Assembly (NCBI RefSeq): GCF_015767275.1
Contig: NZ_JADWMY010000016.1
Location: forward strand, 28,215-92,214
DNA length: 64,000 nucleotides
DNA from: Herbaspirillum sp. AP02
GTDB taxonomy: Bacteria; Pseudomonadota; Gammaproteobacteria; Burkholderiales; Burkholderiaceae_D
Reading direction: 5' to 3'
Under the pieces are notes generated by a model. That model made no database searches, had not been told where the DNA came from, and was given only the letters and a program-made list of their open reading frames with translations. Both the position numbers and the translations under genes were made by a program. Shown here piece after piece: positions 51,544 through 59,753 of the stretch (the first letter of the stretch is position 1; each line of letters opens with the position of its first letter).

Positions 51544-51984
51544 TCAGCGATCGAACAGGGCGTCCACGTTGGCGCCGTTGCTGAAGGTGCTGACCGCCCA
51601 GCCGGCCGGCGCCTTGTAGAAGATGAACATCCAGGGGATGGCCTGGCGCTCGGTCTTTTCGATGTAGGTCAGCTTGATGAGCGAGTCACCGACTTTTTCC
51701 GAGCGGATGAATTCATAACCCACCGAATTGCCGACCAGGGCTTCGATGGCCATGCGTGAACTGCGGGCGTTGGTGCGGGCCGTTTCGAAGGCCCGGATAT
51801 CGACCAGCGCATACGGCGAGAGCATGCCGTAGGCATCGTCGGTCCGGCCGGCACCGGCCTGGGCCATGACCTTGTCGGTCAGGGCGCGCACTTCGGTGTC
51901 GGACTTGAGGGTATCGGCCTGCGCGGCCGGCAGTGCGACCAGGGCCAGCGCGGCCAGCAGGGTACGGGGGATGAGAGCGGGCAT
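51544..51984 (-). CDS. Exported protein of unknown function
   Basis: The 146-residue protein has a signal peptide (LLAALALVALPAAQA, cleavage after residue 23) and a mature domain with EVRALTDKVMAQAGAGRTDDAYGML, then IRAFETARTNARSSRMAIEALVGNSVGYEFI, and the final WMFIFYKAPAGWAVSTFSNG. It resembles small periplasmic proteins with an NTF2-like or DUF4019-like turn, but the match is weak. It is convergent with dadA. Confidence 0.6.
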   Translation of the reverse strand: MPALIPRTLLAALALVALPAAQADTLKSDTEVRALTDKVMAQAGAGRTDDAYGMLSPYALVDIRAFETARTNARSSRMAIEALVGNSVGYEFIRSEKVGDSLIKLTYIEKTERQAIPWMFIFYKAPAGWAVSTFSNGANVDALFDR

Positions 51985-52194
51985 GGAAGTCTCCTTGGAG
52001 GAACGGCACAGGCGGCTATTGTGCCAGTACTTTGCGCCATGCCGACCGCTGTTAAGCGCATGGCGGGCCAGCGTAAATGCAGGTAAAACGGCACGGAGGC
52101 GCCGCCCCGCGCCGCTATGATGGTCAGCCTGTGATTCGGTCGCCCCGCGCCATGCGGGATGCGAAACATCGGATCGCGCTCTGGGGAGAGCATC

Positions 52195-52770
52195 ATGCGC
52201 ACCATCATCACTGCCACCTTGGTGGTTTCATCGCTGTCGGGTTGTGTCGTCACATCCGGTAACGCGCTGGTCGACGCCGTGGGTCTGGTCGGTTCGGCGG
52301 CATCCAGTGTCAAGGCAATGACGCCCAACAGTACCCAGAATCCCATCGTCTACAGCAAGGACCCGATTCGCGACGTCTGCATCGAGTGGAATGGATCGGT
52401 GGCCCTGAGTGATTTCGTACCGGGCCTGCAGGGCGAATTGCAGAAGCACGGCGTGCAGAGTCGTGTCTATGATGCCGGCACGCAGTCGCTGGCCTGCCCG
52501 GTGACCTTGAGTTACGTCGGTTACGTCAAGTGGGATACCAAGGTCTTTACCGACGCCTATACCCCCTACCTCACCTATGCCGCACTGACCTTGCGACGCG
52601 ATGGTCGCGTGCTGGGAACGGCGCAATACCGGCTGGGCTCCTTCGGCCAGGACAAGTGGGCCAATGCCGGCGACAAGCTGGCGCCGCTGATCGATGCGCT
52701 GTTCCCGGGCAATCCCGTCGTGGCCGACAATTCGCCCGACAACATGCGTGGTGCTGCCAACGGATTCTGA
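52195..52770 (+). CDS. Putative lipoprotein (Sbal_3080-like)
   Basis: The 191-residue protein has a lipoprotein signal with lipobox LSGC (Cys17 or so in VVSSLSGCVVT). The mature part has NPIVYSKDPIRDVCIEWN, VALSDFVPGLQGELQKHGV and CPVTLSYVGYVKWDTKVF; this resembles Sbal_3080-type lipoproteins of unknown function. ATG 52195 with GGGGAG upstream gives the signal start. A strong bidirectional terminator follows. Confidence 0.65.
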   Translation: MRTIITATLVVSSLSGCVVTSGNALVDAVGLVGSAASSVKAMTPNSTQNPIVYSKDPIRDVCIEWNGSVALSDFVPGLQGELQKHGVQSRVYDAGTQSLACPVTLSYVGYVKWDTKVFTDAYTPYLTYAALTLRRDGRVLGTAQYRLGSFGQDKWANAGDKLAPLIDALFPGNPVVADNSPDNMRGAANGF

Positions 52771-52820
52771 GCAGCAGGGGCTGGGCTTTCGTCAGGGAGC
52801 CCGTAGGTCCAAGCGCAATG

Positions 52821-52850
52821 AAAAACGGCAAGCCTGGCTTGCCGTTTTTT
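52821..52850. terminator. Bidirectional terminator between the lipoprotein and FlgH genes
   Basis: A 13-bp perfect stem (AAAAACGGCAAGC with GCTTGCCGTTTTT) and a CTG loop serve two convergent genes. Confidence 0.95.
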
Positions 52851-52869
52851 CTTGGTCGTGCAGTCGCGC

Positions 52870-53535
52870 TTACCAGATCGTCAACAGGCGGCGGAAGAAG
52901 TTGCCATCGGTGCTGGCGTCGGCAATGGAGCCGCCGCCGACCTGTTCCAGACGGGCATCGGCGACGTTGGAGGAGGCTACGATACCGCCCCGGATATCGC
53001 GCGTGCGGACCACGCCCGAGAAGCGCAACGTATTGATGTTGCCATTGACGCCGATGCGTTTTTCGCCGGCCACCACCAGATTGCGGTTGGGGAGCACTTC
53101 GACGATGGAGACCATCAGGGTGCCGCTCATGGTGTTGGTGTTGCTGCTGTCACCGGAGCCCTTGAAGGTGTTGTTGCCGGAGGCCGAATAGTTGGCGTCA
53201 TAGAGCTGCGTGAACAGGCCGCCCAGTGGAGCGCCGGAGCCCGGCCCCTTCTGTGTGAGGGAGCTGTCGCGGCTGTTGTTGGTGGCAGCCTTGTTGCTAC
53301 TGCTGATCGATTCGGAAATGTCGATCTTGATGATGTCGCCGACGTTGTAGGTGGTCGGCTCTTCGAACAGCTGGGCGCTGGAGACGCGGAAGATGGCGCC
53401 ATTGTTTTCCACGTTGGCTACCTGATAGGCCGGGCGTACGCTGGTAGGTCCGTTGACCATCGGTGCCGGGCTGTTGCAGGCCGACAGCGAAACGGCCAGC
53501 GCGCAAGCGCCGGCAAGGCGAAACTGGAATGACAT
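52870..53535 (-). CDS. flgH: FlgH-type flagellar L-ring protein, isolated copy
   Basis: FlgH is the lipoprotein that forms the flagellar L ring in the outer membrane. The 221-residue product has a lipobox (LSAC, Cys20) and the FlgH blocks YNVGDIIKIDISESISSS, TFKGSGDSSNTNTMSGTLMVSIVEVLPNRNLVVAGEKRIGVN (split over 120-165) and the end GGGSIADAS. ATG 53535 has GGGGGA before it. No flgG, flgI or flgJ is near, although flgH is normally between them. It may be a second copy for another flagellum or a diverged relative. Confidence 0.82.
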   Translation of the reverse strand: MSFQFRLAGACALAVSLSACNSPAPMVNGPTSVRPAYQVANVENNGAIFRVSSAQLFEEPTTYNVGDIIKIDISESISSSNKAATNNSRDSSLTQKGPGSGAPLGGLFTQLYDANYSASGNNTFKGSGDSSNTNTMSGTLMVSIVEVLPNRNLVVAGEKRIGVNGNINTLRFSGVVRTRDIRGGIVASSNVADARLEQVGGGSIADASTDGNFFRRLLTIW

Positions 53536-53824
53536 GACGATCCCCCGATGTGCGGCCTGGCTGGATGCCGGGCGCGCCTCGCCGCCGACGCTGTTGCGGG
53601 CGTGGCGGCACTGGCTGGGATGATGGTGGCGAACGGTGTAAGCAGCGGTTAGGTCGGTGTAAAGTGCGGCAAACAATCATCAACGCTAGTTAAGTGCAGA
53701 CCTTGCCGAACGGTGGATTGGCTCGGGTTTGACGCGGGTTGGGCGGCAATGCGGTCGCGCATTTCCGTGCATAATGGCGCCACTCCCAACTCTGCGATCC
53801 CGTCGCGCGTGATTGCATACCATC

Positions 53825-54568
53825 ATGGCAACAGAAAAAAACCAGGCCGCGGCGACCGCCGGGGCAGTCGCTCCGACGATGCATGAGCAGTTGGTCTCGG
53901 CCCGTATTCGCCAGCGCATCAAGGCGGCCGGCGTGCGTTTCCATGCCAACGACAATATCGCCGCCTTCATCAAGGAGGGTGAGCTGGAGCAGTTGCAGGC
54001 CGAGGTGCAGTCCAAGCTGGCCGCCGTTCTGGAGAGCCTGGTGATCGATGTCGAGAGCGACCACAACACCCAGGACACCGCCAAGCGCGTGGCCAAGATG
54101 TACCTCAATGAAGTCTTCAAGGGTCGCTATCAGGTAGCGCCGCCGGTGACCGAGTTTCCCAACATCGAACGCCTCAACGAGCTGATGATCGTCGGCCCCA
54201 TCACGGTGCGCAGCGCCTGCTCGCACCATCTGTGCCCGATCATGGGCAAGGTATGGGTCGGGGTGATGCCCAACGAGCATTCCAACCTGATCGGCCTGTC
54301 CAAGTATGCGCGCTTGCTGGAGTGGGTGATGAGCCGTCCGCAGATCCAGGAAGAGGCGGTCTCGCAGGCGGCCGACCTGCTGATGCAGAAGCTGCAGCCG
54401 GACGGCCTGGCCATCGTCATGGAAGCCGACCACTTCTGCATGCACTGGCGCGGCGTCAAGGACATGGAGTCGAAGATGATCAACAGCGTCATGCGCGGCT
54501 CCTTCCTGCGTGACGCCAACCTGCGCCGTGAATTCCTGGCGCTGATTTCCCAACGTCAACGAGGTTAA
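53825..54568 (+). CDS. folE: GTP cyclohydrolase I FolE
   Basis: FolE makes 7,8-dihydroneopterin triphosphate from GTP, the start of folate (and pterin) synthesis. The 247-residue product has zinc ligands in RSACSHHLCP and HFCMHW, and the family blocks QDTAKRVAKMYLNEVFKG and GLSKYARLLEW. It has a 30-residue N-terminal extension. The stop is two bases before a BLUF gene, so the pair is one operon. Confidence 0.95.
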   Translation: MATEKNQAAATAGAVAPTMHEQLVSARIRQRIKAAGVRFHANDNIAAFIKEGELEQLQAEVQSKLAAVLESLVIDVESDHNTQDTAKRVAKMYLNEVFKGRYQVAPPVTEFPNIERLNELMIVGPITVRSACSHHLCPIMGKVWVGVMPNEHSNLIGLSKYARLLEWVMSRPQIQEEAVSQAADLLMQKLQPDGLAIVMEADHFCMHWRGVKDMESKMINSVMRGSFLRDANLRREFLALISQRQRG

Positions 54569-54570
54569 TC

Positions 54571-54996
54571 ATGCTGGTTCGTCTGATCTATGCAAGCCGC
54601 GCACGCGAGACCATCACCCACGACATGATCGAAGCCATCCTGGCGGCGTCGCGCCTGCGCAATCCGCAACAGGGCATCACCGGGGTGCTGTGCTACAGCG
54701 ATACCATCTTCGTACAGGTACTCGAAGGCGGGCGTGATCAGGTCAACCGCCTGTATGGCCGGCTGCTGGGCGATGCGCGACATCAGGACGTGATCCTGCT
54801 GGCCTACGAGTCGATCGACGAACGCCAGTATTCCTCCTGGACCATGGGCAAGATCCGGCTGGACAAGATCAATCGTTCCCTGCTGCTGAAGTATTCCGTC
54901 ACCGGCGAGCTCAATCCCTACGAGGTGTCGTGCTGTTCCACCGTGGCCCTGTTGAACGAGCTGGCCTCGACGGCAGCGTTTGCGCAACGTGACTGA
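54571..54996 (+). CDS. BLUF domain blue-light sensor, short form
   Basis: BLUF proteins bind FAD and change state in blue light. The 141-residue protein has Tyr7, Asn31, Gln49, Trp90 and Met92, each exactly 14 positions before Tyr21, Asn45, Gln63, Trp104 and Met106 of AppA, so the photoactive site is complete. Other family blocks are QGITGVLCY and TIFVQVLEGG. A C-terminal tail of about 45 residues follows with no other output domain, so it must signal through a partner. It is two bases downstream of folE. A terminator follows at 55027. Confidence 0.93.
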   Translation: MLVRLIYASRARETITHDMIEAILAASRLRNPQQGITGVLCYSDTIFVQVLEGGRDQVNRLYGRLLGDARHQDVILLAYESIDERQYSSWTMGKIRLDKINRSLLLKYSVTGELNPYEVSCCSTVALLNELASTAAFAQRD

Positions 54997-55026
54997 GGCG
55001 GGTTTGCTGCAGCACTGATATAGCAA

Positions 55027-55061
55027 CGGCGCCAGGAGCGAAACTGGCGCCGCTTCTTTTT
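55027..55061 (+). terminator. Terminator of the folE-BLUF operon
   Basis: CGGCGCCAG and CTGGCGCCG (9 bp) with an eight-base loop are followed by a T-rich tract (TTCTTTTT). Confidence 0.92.
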
Positions 55062-55079
55062 GGGCAGTGTGAACAGGCC

Positions 55080-56318
55080 CTAGAGCAGGTCGATGCTGGG
55101 CAGGCTGCGGATGCCCCACTTGGCCGGGTCGGCGTAGGCCACGATCTTGTCGCTGCCGTGCGAGAGGTCGACGATGTCGGACTTCAGCGGCATGCGGCTG
55201 GTGGTCGAGTAGAACACTTTCACGCGTGGCGTGAGCAACTGGTCCGGACGCTGGTCCACCACCATGCCCAGGCGACCTGATTGCAGGATGACGCAGGAGC
55301 CGGTCGGATAGATGCCGATGGCCTTGACGAAGGCCTGCATCGTTACCGGGTCGAAATGCCCGGCACTGCTGGCCATGTGGCGGATCGAACGGGCCGGGTC
55401 CCAGCCCGCCTTGTAGGGGCGGTTGGAGGTGATGGCGTCATAGACGTCACATACCGCCCCCATCTTGGCCATGATGGAAATACCGTCGGACTTGAGATTA
55501 AAGGGATAGCCGCTGCCGTCGATCTTCTCGTGATGATGCAGTGAGACATCCAGCGGGACCTCGCCGATGCCTTCGATCTGTTGCAGGATGCCGTGGCCTT
55601 GCACGGTGTGCGAGCGGATGGAGGCAAACTCTTCTTCGGTCAGCTTGGCCGGCTTGTTGAGGATGTCCAGCGGCACGGCCATCTTGCCCACGTCATGCAG
55701 CAACCCCGCCATGCCGGCCTGCTTGGTCTGCTCCTGCGTCATGCCCAGCTGGTTGGCCAGGGAGATCATCATGGCGCAGACCGCCACCGAATGCATGTAG
55801 GTGTAATCGTCGGTGGTCTTCAGGCGGGCCAGGCTGATGAGTGCATCGGCATTGCGCGAGACCGAGGACGTGATCTCGGTCACCAGCTCGGCGGCGTCCT
55901 TGACGTCCACCGCCTTGCCCATGCGCGCCTCGGAAAACATGGTGAGCACGGTGGACTTGGAGGAGGAAATGATGCGTGCCGCGCGTTCGCGTTCCACGGC
56001 GGTCTCGGTGCGCTGCACCGGCTTGCGCTCGGCCACGGCGGTGTCCACTGCGTGGCTGGCCAGCACGACTGCCGCGTCATGGTCATGCTCCTCGTGATGA
56101 TCTTCCGGATCTTCTTCCAGGTGATCAGGCGCGATGTCGCGGCCCTTGGCGGTATCGATGGTGACCTCGTCGACCGGACAGTCCCGCAGCGTCTGCAGGT
56201 CTTCCAGGCTCTCGATCTTGAAGGATTTGCGCCAGAAAGGATGACTGATCCATCCTCCGGGGATGGAGTGGACATACATGCCCAAACGCAACTGTTCTAA
56301 GGCGATGGATTTCAACAT
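55080..56318 (-). CDS. HD-GYP domain cyclic-di-GMP phosphodiesterase with DUF3391
   Basis: The 412-residue protein has an N-terminal DUF3391 domain (LEQLRLGMYVHSIPGGW, about 6-60) and an HD-GYP domain (about 150-330) with LLHDVGKMAVPLDIL and HHEKIDGSGYP, so the HD and GYP parts are intact. HD-GYP proteins split cyclic-di-GMP. The region between, about 60-110, is acidic with a His/Glu/Asp stretch. ATG 56318 is the only ATG start; a longer TTG frame upstream is unsupported. With the GGDEF-EAL protein at 25960 it shows at least two cyclic-di-GMP proteins in this window. Confidence 0.92.
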   Translation of the reverse strand: MLKSIALEQLRLGMYVHSIPGGWISHPFWRKSFKIESLEDLQTLRDCPVDEVTIDTAKGRDIAPDHLEEDPEDHHEEHDHDAAVVLASHAVDTAVAERKPVQRTETAVERERAARIISSSKSTVLTMFSEARMGKAVDVKDAAELVTEITSSVSRNADALISLARLKTTDDYTYMHSVAVCAMMISLANQLGMTQEQTKQAGMAGLLHDVGKMAVPLDILNKPAKLTEEEFASIRSHTVQGHGILQQIEGIGEVPLDVSLHHHEKIDGSGYPFNLKSDGISIMAKMGAVCDVYDAITSNRPYKAGWDPARSIRHMASSAGHFDPVTMQAFVKAIGIYPTGSCVILQSGRLGMVVDQRPDQLLTPRVKVFYSTTSRMPLKSDIVDLSHGSDKIVAYADPAKWGIRSLPSIDLL

Positions 56319-56648
56319 ATCGAATTCAGGTCTGTGCCTGTCACTGGTTTCCGCACTGGAAGCGGTTCGATTTCCCTGATGAAATGACGCCAATTATTGG
56401 TAGTGTCTCCCACGTGGCAGAACTCGCTTGCATGGCTAAGCTGTCTGAAATTATCGTAACAGAATGCGTTTTGCTTGAGGTTGATTAAGGGGGGATTAAG
56501 GGCTGAAATTTGCGTTTGCGTTTGCCGATATTGATGCGGGGAAAAGAGTTACGGTGCAGGGCCGGCCGAAGCCGACAAAATGCTGAGGAAGGATAGCCGC
56601 CGCCTGAGAATCCGGCAGGCTGCGGCCGTGAGGAATGGTGAGAAAAAT
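56319..56648. other. Intergenic region, 330 bases
   Basis: It lies between the MFS gene and the HD-GYP gene, both on the minus strand. It holds a tandem GATTAAGGG repeat (56483-56502) and a TTTGCG triplet run just after it. No supported gene is seen. Confidence 0.45.
56483..56502. repeat. Tandem GATTAAGGG repeat
   Basis: Two exact 9-base copies (56483-56491 and 56494-56502) start 11 bases apart, about one helical turn, 165 bases upstream of the HD-GYP start. The spacing suits a dimeric regulator. Confidence 0.5.
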
Positions 56649-58076
56649 TTATTTTTTCAGCGGCGGTGCATAAGGATTCTTGGTCAGCAGACGCAGGAAG
56701 CTGGCAATACACGCGACCCCTGCAAAGGCGGCGCCGAAGCCCAATGCCAGCCGCGAGCCTTGTGTTTCGGAAAGATTGAAGCACAGCGCGACCAGGGCTG
56801 CGCCCACACTTTGACCGAGCAGGCGGGCTGTGGCCACGATGCCGGATGCGCCGCCACTGCGGTGCGGTGGTGCGCTGGTCATCAGCGCTTTCAGGTTGGG
56901 TGACTGGAAGAAGCCGAAACCCATGCCGCAGAGAAGCATGCGCCAGCTGATTTCCCAGACGGTGGGGGCGGCCGGCATGAAGGTCATCGACAGCAGCCCT
57001 GCACAAAGCAGGGCGAGGCCGACGCCGCCAAGGATGCCGACCGGATAGCGGTCAGACAGGCGTCCCGCGATGGGGGCCATGATGGCCACCGCGACCGGCC
57101 ACGGCGTCATCAACAGGCCGATCTCGACCTGGCTGCGTCCCAGATCATGATGGAAGAAGAAGGGGAGCGAGACGAAGGCCAGTCCCTGTGCGGCGAAGGA
57201 ACACACCGCAGTGATGGTCGAGAGCGAAAACATCGGATGGCGGAACAGGTCCACCGGCAGCATCGGCGCCGGATGCGACAGTTCACGCTTGAGCAGGAAC
57301 AGGCCGCAGACAATGGCGGCGGCCAGCTCCAGCCCGACCACGCTGGCCTCGGCCTGGTGCGCCCCTTCGCCGATGGCCAGGATCAGCAGGCCGAAGGCGG
57401 CGGCGTTGAGCACTGCGCTGCGCAGGTCGAAGGCATGCGTGGACAGCGTGGTATGCGGCAGCGAGGGCAGGGCCAGCACCACCGCCAGCACACCCAGCGG
57501 CACGTTGACGGCGAACAGCCAGGGCCATGGTGCGATGGCGAGGATGCCCGAGGCCACCGAGGGGCCCACCGTGAAGGCGATGGCCACGATGAGGGTGTTC
57601 AGTCCCACGCCGCGACCCAGCGAGCGGGTCGGATAGATGAAGCGGATCAGCGCGGTATTCACGCTCATGATGCCGGCCCCGCCCAGTCCCTGGAGGAAGC
57701 GCGCCATCACCAGCGTAGGCAGCGACCAGGCCACTGCGCACAGCAGCGAGGCCGCGGTAAACAGCACCAGCCCCCAGACGTAGATGCGGCGATAGCCGAC
57801 GATCTCGCCCAGCGCCGCCAGGGGCAGCAGCGACACCATCATCGCCAGCTGGTAGGCGGTGACGATCCAGACCGAGGCGGCCGGGGTGGTGTTGAGGTCC
57901 AGTGCCATGGCCGGTAGGGCCGTATTGGCGATGGCGGTGTCGAGCGTGGCCAGGCCGACGGCGATGCCCAGTGCCAGGATGGCGCGGCCACGCTGGTCGG
58001 GCGGCAGGCCTTCCCCGGCGATGACGATGTGGTGTTTGGGATCGGTGGCGCCGGGGGAGGAAGGCAGCGTGGACAT
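56649..58076 (-). CDS. MFS transporter, DHA2 drug-efflux family
   Basis: The 475-residue protein has the DHA2 pattern of about 14 helices, with the motifs LDTAIANTALPAMA (helix 1), GYRRIYVWGLVLFTAASLL and RFLQGLGGAGIMSVNTALI. Members export drugs or solvents by proton exchange. ATG 58076 is chosen for its position; the longer frame upstream lacks membrane character. It stands alone; no TetR or MarR gene adjoins it. Confidence 0.9.
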   Translation of the reverse strand: MSTLPSSPGATDPKHHIVIAGEGLPPDQRGRAILALGIAVGLATLDTAIANTALPAMALDLNTTPAASVWIVTAYQLAMMVSLLPLAALGEIVGYRRIYVWGLVLFTAASLLCAVAWSLPTLVMARFLQGLGGAGIMSVNTALIRFIYPTRSLGRGVGLNTLIVAIAFTVGPSVASGILAIAPWPWLFAVNVPLGVLAVVLALPSLPHTTLSTHAFDLRSAVLNAAAFGLLILAIGEGAHQAEASVVGLELAAAIVCGLFLLKRELSHPAPMLPVDLFRHPMFSLSTITAVCSFAAQGLAFVSLPFFFHHDLGRSQVEIGLLMTPWPVAVAIMAPIAGRLSDRYPVGILGGVGLALLCAGLLSMTFMPAAPTVWEISWRMLLCGMGFGFFQSPNLKALMTSAPPHRSGGASGIVATARLLGQSVGAALVALCFNLSETQGSRLALGFGAAFAGVACIASFLRLLTKNPYAPPLKK

Positions 58077-58317
58077 GGGTCTTGGATATCTGGCGAAGGA
58101 ATGCGTGCTGGCGTGGCACCGGATACCGGAGCACTGCCGCCGCTTGTTTGCTCTAGGAATCCTGCCGTGAAGACAGGTGCGGCCCGGCTGGGCGGCGCCG
58201 CACAATGATAGCGGGGAACGTGCAAGCGCGCTGGCGGCGGCCACGAGCGGGACGGCTGCGCTATGATGGCGGTTTGCGCTGGCGTGGCTGGCGCGTTTTG
58301 ATCACGGAGTCATCAGC

Positions 58318-59562
58318 ATGTCCAAACAGCAGTTGTCGGAGCGCCTGTGCGCGTGGATCGATCAGCATTTCGACGAGGAGGTCGGCGTGCTGCAGCAGTT
58401 GATCCGTATCCCCACCGATACGCCTCCCGGCAACAATGCCCCGCATGCCGATGTGGTGGCCGAGCTGGTGCAGTCCTGGGGCTGGCATGCCGAGAAGTTT
58501 CCGGTGCCGCAAGAGCAGGTGCGTGACTATGGCATGCAGAGCATCACCAACCTGATCGTGCGCCGCCCCTATGCCGAGGGCGGACCGACGCTGGCCCTGA
58601 ATGCGCATGGCGACGTGGTACCTCCTGGCGAGGGCTGGTCGCATGATCCCTACGGTGGCGAGGTGGTCGACGGTCGCATCTATGGCCGGGCTGCAGCAGT
58701 TTCCAAGAGTGACTTCGCCAGCTATATCTTCGCCACCCGCGCGCTGGAGGCATTGGGTGCTTCGCTGCGCGGCGCGGTCGAGCTGCATTTCACCTACGAC
58801 GAGGAGTTCGGCGGCCTGCTCGGCCCCGGCTGGCTGCTGGAACAGAAGCTGACCCAGCCGGATTACGTGCTGGCGGCCGGCTTCGGCTACAACGTGGTGA
58901 CTGCCCACAACGCCTGCCTGCAGTTCGAGGTGACCGTGCATGGGCGCGCCACCCACGGCTCCATGCCGGAGACCGGCCATGACGCGCTGCAGGCTGCCAA
59001 TGCCGTCCTCAATGCCATCTATGGTGCCTTGCCCGGGTTGAAGGACATCCGTTCCTCGATCCCCGGCATCAGCCATCCGACCATGATCGTCGGCCGCATC
59101 GACGGCGGCACCAATACCAATGTGGTGCCAGGCAAGGTGGTGTTGAAGATGGATCGCCGCATGATCCCCGAGGAAGATCCGGCGCAGGTCGAGGCCGGTG
59201 TGCGCAAGCTGATCGAAGATGCGGTGGCGGGTTTGCCCGGTATCCGCGTGGAAATCCGCCGCCTGCTGCTGGCGCGTGCGCTGCGCCCGCTCCCTGGTCA
59301 CGAGAAGCTGGTGCAGAGCCTGCTGCGCAATGCCGAAACGGTCATGGGCGAAACGCTCACCACCAACGGTTCGGCGCTCTATACCGATGCCCGCCTGTAT
59401 GGCGAGCATGGCATTCCGGTGGTGCTGTTCGGTGCCGGTCCGCGTACGCTGATGGAATCCAACGCCAAGCAGGCCGACGAGAATCTGTCCCTGGAGGACT
59501 TGCGCAAGGCGACCAAGGTGGTCGCGCTGATGCTGCTGGACTTCCTCGGGCCGCAGGACTGA
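58318..59562 (+). CDS. M20 family metallodeacylase (ArgE/DapE-like)
   Basis: The 414-residue enzyme has the metal-binding blocks LNAHGDVVPPGEGWSHDP, the bridging Asp in GRAAAVSKSDFASY, the catalytic Glu pair in TYDEEFGG, and the dimer domain start EVTVHGRATHGSMPETG. ArgE/DapE-type enzymes remove acyl groups from amino acids; the true substrate is not evident. The neighbours do not suggest a pathway. A long hairpin (59571-59603) follows. Confidence 0.88.
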   Translation: MSKQQLSERLCAWIDQHFDEEVGVLQQLIRIPTDTPPGNNAPHADVVAELVQSWGWHAEKFPVPQEQVRDYGMQSITNLIVRRPYAEGGPTLALNAHGDVVPPGEGWSHDPYGGEVVDGRIYGRAAAVSKSDFASYIFATRALEALGASLRGAVELHFTYDEEFGGLLGPGWLLEQKLTQPDYVLAAGFGYNVVTAHNACLQFEVTVHGRATHGSMPETGHDALQAANAVLNAIYGALPGLKDIRSSIPGISHPTMIVGRIDGGTNTNVVPGKVVLKMDRRMIPEEDPAQVEAGVRKLIEDAVAGLPGIRVEIRRLLLARALRPLPGHEKLVQSLLRNAETVMGETLTTNGSALYTDARLYGEHGIPVVLFGAGPRTLMESNAKQADENLSLEDLRKATKVVALMLLDFLGPQD

Positions 59563-59570
59563 GCGCAACG

Positions 59571-59603
59571 CCCGACGGGAGCCATCCGCAGTTGCCCGTC
59601 GGG
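59571..59603. other. Hairpin after the M20 gene
   Basis: CCCGACGGG and CCCGTCGGG form a 9-bp stem with a 15-base loop, eight bases after the M20 stop. No T run follows, so termination is possible but unproven. Confidence 0.4.
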
Positions 59604-59753
59604 AAATCGGCCGGATCGCCGCCGGATCGACAAATGATTACAATGTGTGCCCGCGACCTGATGGCTGACGTTTCCTGTCGGCATCTTCCGGGCCGGGAGG
59701 CGTCGCGTCTGCCCGGGTAACGAAGCAAGTCTTGAGGGACCGAGATCAATCGC

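Noticed and set aside
56360..56380. GGTTCGATTTCC as a tRNA T-arm
   Set aside because: No matching acceptor, D or anticodon stems surround it. No tRNA gene is seen in the window.
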